Shown one piece after another: positions 7,631 through 11,349 of a stretch of 11,349 bases of DNA. The translations under genes and the position numbers were made by a program. Origin of the DNA: Ectocarpus siliculosus (lineage: Eukaryota; Sar; Phaeophyceae; Ectocarpales; Ectocarpaceae); assembly GCA_000310025.1 (NCBI GenBank), contig FN648770.1, positions 8,248 to 19,596 of the forward strand, given 5' to 3'. Under the pieces are notes generated by a model. The model was not told the DNA's origin and searched no databases. It saw only the letters and a program-made list of their open reading frames with translations. Numbering within the stretch: position 1 is the stretch's first letter; each line of letters begins with the position of its first letter.

Positions 7631-8120
7631 GGGCGATGGCGGTCGGTGTCCGTGTTTATTTTGTAACAGTCGAATTAGAATTTGGCTTCATTTTCTACCG
7701 GAAACCCAGGGTCACGGTGTTTGGAATTATTAGTCTATAGTTGGGGGTGTCATTCCGTGATCGAGTCCACGCAGGGGCTGTAGCAAAGTCGGGTAAACGG
7801 GTGACAGCTACAGAGCGCGTGAAGCAACGGAAGGACAGCAGCAGGCGCCTAACGCAGTAGCGGCGGCAGTTTAGAAAAGGGCGGGACGGGACACGGCGCA
7901 AGCATTGGGGAAGTGACCAGCACGCGACTCTCCATATAAAGGTGTGTACTCGTGTCCAACATCCATCGTGTCGGCCGTGTTCCTATTCGCGTCCCGCTAC
8001 TCTTGTGACCCTCACCGCTGCGTGCATTTAGCACGAGGGGGGAGGGGTGCAGTAAGATAAGCGGCGGCAAGCCAACGCAGTCTCGCTCGCCGCGCCGCTC
8101 AGATAGGTCCCTTCCCAAAC
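7631..8120. other. Intergenic stretch, no supported ORF
   Basis: Open frames here are short and mostly on the minus strand, and none looks protein-like. The left part is presumably the 3' untranslated region of the small zinc-finger-like gene. The right part holds a TATA-like element at 7935-7940 and then a GC-rich stretch (8030-8100) leading to the ATG at 8121, consistent with a promoter and 5' leader. Confidence 0.35.
7933..7942 (+). promoter_or_regulatory. TATA-like box upstream of the MGCGSS mini-ORF
   Basis: The sequence CATATAAAGG is a good TATA-box match. It lies about 180 bp before the ATG at 8121, which would give a leader of roughly 150 bases if transcription starts 30 bp downstream. 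There is no further support, and a chance match is possible. Confidence 0.25.
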
Positions 8121-8276
8121 ATGGGATGCGGTTCATCCCAACCGAGACGTACTCTCGCTGAAGAAAAAAAATGCGGTTCGTCCCAACCAGACGTACTCTC
8201 TCTGAAGAAAAAATTCAACGGCAAAAAGAAAGAGCGGGGCCTGTTGTATGGTCGCACGCTGACTTGTCGCGGTTGA
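8121..8276 (+). CDS. Mini-ORF (51 residues) with an MGCGSS acylation-type N-terminus
   Basis: The ATG has a favourable context (CCAAACATGG). The peptide begins MGCGSSQP, matching the M-G-x3-S pattern for N-myristoylation, with a Cys at position 3 that could be palmitoylated; together these anchor proteins to the plasma membrane. A second CGSSQP occurs about 15 residues later because the DNA is a 45-bp tandem duplication. The rest is very basic (KKKFNGKKKERG), a feature that strengthens membrane binding in known acylated proteins. It ends at a TGA at 8274-8276 and may be only the first exon of a larger protein. A second frame (8171-8356, 61 codons) overlaps and could be real instead. Function is unknown, and chance occurrence cannot be excluded. 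Confidence 0.35.
   Translation: MGCGSSQPRRTLAEEKKCGSSQPDVLSLKKKFNGKKKERGLLYGRTLTCRG
8125..8212 (+). repeat. 45-bp tandem duplication, two units
   Basis: Units begin at 8125 and 8170. Both read ATGCGGTTC[A/G]TCCCAACC, then ACGTACTCTC[G/T]CT, and end GAAGAAAAAA. The second unit lacks GA after CAACC, so the frame after the shared Gly-Ser-Ser-Gln-Pro differs between the two. Confidence 0.85.
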
Positions 8277-8420
8277 TAGCAGCCATTGTACTGCACGGGG
8301 TGGAGGAACCCTGCGGCATCGGACATAACCAATCGACCCGCGGCAGTAGGGCATGATGCTGTCACGATTATGCACATGAGGCAGGTGCCTTGTTTTCTGT
8401 TTCCCCCGGCTTACTAGGGA

Positions 8421-8603
8421 CTACTTGCCGGTACAATCTTGTCTGTGCCGCGCACAGAGGGGCATATAGCTGAAGGAATCGACGATAATATGCCCACTCA
8501 CGTAAGCAATCGTCTCCACGGATGGTATTGACAAGTCCCCACTGATGGTATCGACAAGTCCCATGGCATACAAAGCGGCCGCATACGTAATCGGAAAGTG
8601 CAT
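8421..8603 (-). CDS. Weak minus-strand ORF, hypothetical
   Basis: Reading right to left from an ATG at 8603, 60 codons give MHFPITYAAALYAMG, VDTISGDLSIPS and IAYVSGHIIVDSFSYMPL, which looks more protein-like than its neighbours. A donor-like GCAA|GTAGTC overlaps its end, so it could be an exon. Against it, the middle is a 23-bp tandem duplication, no family is recognised, and another minus frame over the same bases is open too. Confidence 0.18.
   Translation of the reverse strand: MHFPITYAAALYAMGLVDTISGDLSIPSVETIAYVSGHIIVDSFSYMPLCARHRQDCTGK
8521..8563 (+). repeat. 23-bp tandem duplication
   Basis: Two units, GATGGTAT[T/C]GACAAGTCCC, start at 8521 and 8544, separated by CACT-like bases. They differ by a single transition. 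Confidence 0.85.
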
Positions 8604-8752
8604 TCAACAGCATTCACGGGAACGGATAAAAGCAAAAACACATGCATGCGAGAGAAAGACTCAAAGAAAAAGACTGAAAAACAATGAAGACGAGAAAAAA
8701 AAAACGAGACAGCGAACTACGTGCTGTATGCATAAGGAAAAAGAAGATGAGA

Positions 8753-8758
8753 AAAAAA
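8753..8758 (-). terminator. Possible RNA polymerase III terminator (T run on the minus strand)
   Basis: Seven A on the plus strand (8752-8758) read as seven T on the minus strand, about 17 bases downstream of the tRNA-like element. T runs of four or more end Pol III transcripts. The region is A-rich anyway, so this could be coincidence. Confidence 0.25.
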
Positions 8759-8775
8759 TAGGGGGGGGAGGTGGA

Positions 8776-8880
8776 TGTGACACGCGAGGTTCGAACTCGC
8801 GAGGAACGTCAGGTAGCGGTCCATGTGAGTGCATCACGGTCTCGAGGGGCATCACGTCAAATTTATTGCCGCCGTGACAC
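8776..8880 (-). other. tRNA-like 3' half (T arm plus acceptor stem), possible tRNA pseudogene or SINE remnant
   Basis: On the minus strand a perfect T arm is present: stem GCGAG, loop TTCGAAC, stem CTCGC (8784-8800). It contains an exact B-box core (GTTCGAACC). The arm is followed by GTGTCAC and an A in the discriminator place. A GTGTCAC also stands 5', at 8880-8874, and pairs with the 3' strand at six of seven positions (one T-T mismatch). The body of about 105 bases is too long for a simple tRNA. I find no D arm, A box or clear anticodon loop. The two GTGACAC copies on the plus strand (8777-8783 and 8874-8880) could instead be a 7-bp target duplication around a short insertion. A functional tRNA is unlikely. 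Confidence 0.35.
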
Positions 8881-9034
8881 AAACCTTCTATAAGAATACG
8901 TCACGTCCATCGACGATTAAGCGACCAAAAACGCCCGGACAGCAATTGATGCATGCCAAAAACTCGTCAACCTGCCGTAGGATTGTCTATGCGGAAGTGA
9001 TCTCAATGAAAATAAAAAAAACAAGGACACGCAC
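8881..9034. other. Left flank of the satellite array
   Basis: No gene is seen in these 154 bases. A 168-codon plus frame crosses from here into the array, but its array part is a translation of repeats. The array's first core begins at 9035, after an A-run and GGACACGCAC. Confidence 0.4.
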
Positions 9035-9133
9035 CAGCACGGGACGCGCCAATAGTGGAAGCACTCGTCCGTGCTGTTGGCGAGTGGAAGTTAACCGATC
9101 TCAACGCAACGAAACACGAAGTCATACATGTAT

Positions 9134-10135
9134 CAGCACGGGATGCGCCAATGAGTGGAAGCACCCGCGCTGTTGGCGGGTAGAGTTAACCGAATTCAAC
9201 GCAGCGGTAGAAAAATACCACAAATCATGCATCAGTACGGGACGCGCCAATGAGTGGAAGCACCCGTGCTGCATATGTGATGTCAGCCTCAGCACGGGAC
9301 GCGCCAATGAGTGGAAGCACTCGTGCGGTTGGTGAGTAGAGTTAACCGATCTCAAAAAGAAAGAACAAAACGCCGTACATGTATCAGCACGGGACGCGCC
9401 AATGAGTGGAAGCACCCGCGCTGTTGGCGAGTAGAGTTAACCGAATTCAACGCAGCGGTAGAAAAATACCACAAATCATGCATCAGTACGGGACGCGCCA
9501 ATGAGTGGAAGCACCCGTGCTGCATATGTGATGTCAGCCTCAGCACGGGACGCGCCAATGAGTGGAAGCACTCGTGCTGTTGGCGAGTAGAGTTAACCGA
9601 TCTCAAAAAGAAAGAACAAAACGCCGTACATGTATCAGCACGGGACGCGCCAATGAGTGGAAGCACCCGCGCTGTTGGCGAGTAGAGTTAACCGAATTCA
9701 ACGCAGCGGTAGGAAATACCACAAATCATGCATCAGTACGGGACGCGCCAATGAGTGGAAGCACCCGTGCTGCATATGTGTTGTCAGCCTCAGCACGGGA
9801 CGCGCCAACGAGTGGAAGCACTCGTGCTGTTGGCGAGTAGAGTTAACCGATCTCAAAAAGAAAGAACAAAACGCCGTACACGTATCAGCACGGGACGCAC
9901 CAATGAGTGGAAGCACCCGCGCTGTTGGCGAGTAGAGTTAACCGAATTCAACGCAGCGGTAGGAAATACCACAAATCATGCATCAGTACGGGACGCGCCA
10001 ATGAGTGGAAGCACCCGTGCTGTATATGTGTTGTCAGTTTCAGCACGGGACGCGCCAACGAGTGGAAGCACTCGTGCTGTTGGCGAGTAGAGTTAACCGA
10101 TCTCAAAAAGAAAGAACAAAACGCCGTACACGTAT
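9134..10135. repeat. Regular part of the array: four higher-order units of about 250 bp
   Basis: Units begin at 9134, 9385, 9636 and 9886, with periods 251, 251, 250 and 250. Each unit holds three cores whose closing arms differ by type: CCCGCGCTG, CCCGTGCTG, then CTCGTGCTG (CTCGTGCGG in the first unit). Neighbouring units are almost identical. Small changes appear stepwise from left to right (AAAAATACC to GGAAATACC, GTGATGTC to GTGTTGTC, ACATGTAT to ACACGTAT), as expected if units are copied locally by unequal exchange or conversion. Confidence 0.9.
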
Positions 10136-10704
10136 TAGCACGGGACGCGCCAATGAGTGGACGCACCCGTGCTGTTGGCGAGTAGAGTTAACCGAATTCA
10201 ACGCATCGAAAACGAAGTCGTACACGTATCAGTACGGGACGCGCCAATGAGTGGAAGCACCCGTGCTGCATATGTGTTGTCAGTTTCAGCAAGGGACGCG
10301 CCAATGAGTGCTGTTGGCGAGTAGAGTTAACCGATCTCAAAAAGAAAGAACAAAAACGCCGTACACGTATCAGTACGGGACGCGCCAATGAGTGGGCGCA
10401 CCCGTGCTGTTGGGCGAGTAGAATTAACCGATCTCCACGCATCGAAAACGAAGTCATACACGTATCAGTACGGGACGCGCCAATGAGTGGAAGCACCCGT
10501 GCTCATATGTGTTGTCAGTTTCAGCAAGGGACGCGCCAATGAGTGGAAGCACCCGCGCTGCGTACAAGTATCATCAGTGCGGGTCGCGCCAATGAGTGGA
10601 AGCACCCGTGCTGCATATGTGTTGTCAGTTTCAGCGAGGGACGCGCCAATGAGTGGAAGCACCCGCGCTGTTGGCAAGTGGAGTTCACCGTATCCAACGC
10701 ATCG

Positions 10705-10720
10705 GAAAAAAAAAAAAAAA
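10705..10720 (+). repeat. Poly(A) run within the array
   Basis: About 15 A follow GCATCGG between the last two cores. Here the usual linker is shortened. Confidence 0.8.
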
Positions 10721-10766
10721 CACGTATCAGCACGGGACGCGCCAATGAGTGGAAGCACCCGTGCCG

Positions 10767-11042
10767 ATGGCGAACCGGGGTTCACCGAATCCAAGAAAAT
10801 ATATATATAAAAAAAAAAAAAAGAGAAACCATCGCTAGTGTTCCAAAGAGAGAAATATTCGGGATTGGTCGACGTCCGGTGACCGTAGCGTCAGCAGCAA
10901 TAATCACTCCATTCAATCCACAGGCGTCGAGAATGAACTAACGCGAGCTCGCGATATAACAACGCGTCGTTCTGGGCCCGACGAAAACCCACGTCAGATA
11001 GTTTCGCCCGAAGATAGGATTTGTAGACCATTCTAACTGCAG
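10767..11042. other. Right flank of the array, no gene; probable intron end
   Basis: This holds an AT microsatellite and A run (10799-10822), a 12-bp perfect palindrome CGCGAGCTCGCG (10942-10953), and no supported ORF. The last bases, CATTCTAACTGCAG, look like a branch point (CTAAC) and acceptor immediately before the exon at 11043. Confidence 0.45.
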
Positions 11043-11349
11043 ATCCAGGCGCGCGATCGACTACGCCCACGATGAAGAGGAAAAGAAGTGTTCCCGCAAC
11101 GCCGCCCTGACGCTCGCCCGCCGCCTGCCGCCGGTCCGCTGCTTATACGACTCCAACCGCGACCAGATGCCGACACGGGCCTCCACGCGGAGCGGCAGGG
11201 CAGCGGCTGGGCAAGCAGGGCGAGGTCGGGCGGCGACACCTTCGACACCACGCACGAGAGGTCTACCGCGCGATCGGTGGCGAGCTCGACGGCTCGCCCC
11301 TCGACGCGCAGCGGATCACGTACTCCCGCGAGGCGTCGAGCGGTATCCT
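11043..11349 (+). CDS. Partial exon of an unknown protein, with two apparent frameshifts, running off the right edge
   Basis: A textbook acceptor (CTAAC, then TGCAG ending 11042) opens a GC-rich segment with strong G/C preference at third codon positions. From 11044 frame 1 reads SRRAIDYAHDEEEKK and ALTLARRLPPVRCLYDSNRD. At about 11164 the codon bias moves to frame 3 (DADTGLHAERQGSG), and at about 11207 to frame 2 (LGKQGEVGRR, later EVYRAIGGELDGSPLDAQR), which stays open to the window end. Both shifts equal the loss of one base. They may be sequencing errors or a decaying gene. I do not recognise the family. Frame 1 alone also stays open to the edge, but its later codons lack the bias. Confidence 0.4.

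Larger units (their letters stand above)
8277..8752. other. Stretch with only weak ORFs and a purine-rich tract
   Basis: A 61-codon frame (8171-8356, +) and a 60-codon frame on the minus strand (8421-8603) cover part of this; neither is firm. From about 8625 to 8760 the plus strand is strongly A/G-rich, with several A runs, so the minus strand is a long pyrimidine tract. It may act as a splice or termination signal for minus-strand transcripts or be simple low-complexity DNA. Confidence 0.35.
9035..10766. repeat. Satellite array: 22 stem-loop cores, trimeric higher-order repeat of 250-251 bp
   Basis: A 39-bp core is repeated 22 times, starting at 9035, 9134, 9233, 9290, 9385, 9484, 9541, 9636, 9734, 9791, 9886, 9984, 10041, 10136, 10230, 10287, 10371, 10466, 10522, 10575, 10632 and 10728. 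Its ends, CAGCACGGG and CCCGTGCTG, are perfect inverted repeats of 9 bp around a 21-base loop. Core variants mostly keep pairing through G-T pairs. Three linkers alternate: one of about 60 bp with GTTAACCGAATTC, one of 18 bp with CATATGTG, and one of about 56 bp with GTTAACCGATCTC and an A-rich end. Together they form a higher-order unit seen at 9134, 9385, 9636 and 9886. After 10136 the order breaks down, with truncated or missing linkers. Open frames occur on both strands but rotate with each unit because the period is not a multiple of three. Function is unknown. Confidence 0.95.

Noticed and set aside
8776-8880. Functional tRNA gene
   Set aside because: The T arm and acceptor are good, but no D arm, A box or anticodon stem-loop could be folded, and the length is about 105 bases.
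9035-9673. Hammerhead-type self-cleaving ribozyme in the repeat unit
   Set aside because: The conserved CTGATGA and GAAA elements are not present together in the core or linkers in a foldable order.
9035-10766. CRISPR array
   Set aside because: Cores recur at regular spacing, but the spacers are the same three linkers repeated, not unique sequences. There are no cas genes, and the setting is eukaryotic.
9035-10810. Repeat protein encoded by the array (frames with STGRANEWKHP on one strand and PLIGASRAD on the other)
   Set aside because: Open frames occur on both strands, and the period of 250-251 is not a multiple of three, so the frame rotates with every unit. They are by-products of the satellite.
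1-11349. Integrated large DNA virus segment
   Set aside because: No capsid, polymerase, helicase or other viral hallmark is seen. Introns and satellite DNA argue for ordinary host chromosome.

Overview
The window looks like nuclear DNA of a eukaryote with intron-rich genes and many repeats. It has low gene density, GT-AG splice signals that join open frames in phase, C-rich and (CAG)n tracts, and a long satellite array. This style fits a brown alga or related stramenopile, but no marker gene fixes the taxon, so the placement is inference. There are no bacterial operons, rRNA genes or ribosome binding sites.

Layout, left to right. (1) 95-3232, + strand: a gene broken by introns. Its best-preserved exon (2192-2637) carries the H-x3-N-H ... 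C-x3-Y ... V-N-x4-E-Q block typical of KDZ-type (Kyakuja/Dileera/Zisupton) DNA transposases. Four candidate splice junctions keep the frame. The gene enters from the left edge and appears to end at 3232. (2) 3233-5000: non-coding DNA holding two nearly identical direct repeats of about 595 bp (3436-4025 and 4215-4812). (3) 5000-6830: mostly nothing firm; one weak gene model at 5735-6088 depends on a 32-bp intron. (4) 6834-7630: a convincing small two-exon gene for a Cys/His-rich, zinc-finger-like protein, missed by single-ORF views because neither exon is long. Its intron holds a (CAG)12 tract. (5) 7631-8776: a TATA-like box, a mini-ORF beginning MGCGSS (dual-acylation type) built on a 45-bp tandem duplication, and a weak minus-strand ORF. 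(6) 8753-8880, minus strand: a tRNA-like 3' half with a perfect T arm, a near-perfect 7-bp acceptor stem and a T7 tract, but no recognisable D or anticodon arm. (7) 9035-10766: a satellite array of 22 copies of a 39-bp stem-loop core. On the left the cores form a trimeric higher-order repeat of 250-251 bp; on the right the order breaks down. (8) 11043-11349: the start of a strongly codon-biased exon that runs off the right edge and has two apparent single-base losses.

The genes do not form an evident pathway. The most unusual items are the hairpin-cored higher-order satellite, the multi-exon KDZ-like gene, the hidden zinc-finger-like mini-gene and the MGCGSS mini-ORF. All function calls rest on motif reading by eye; no database search was possible.
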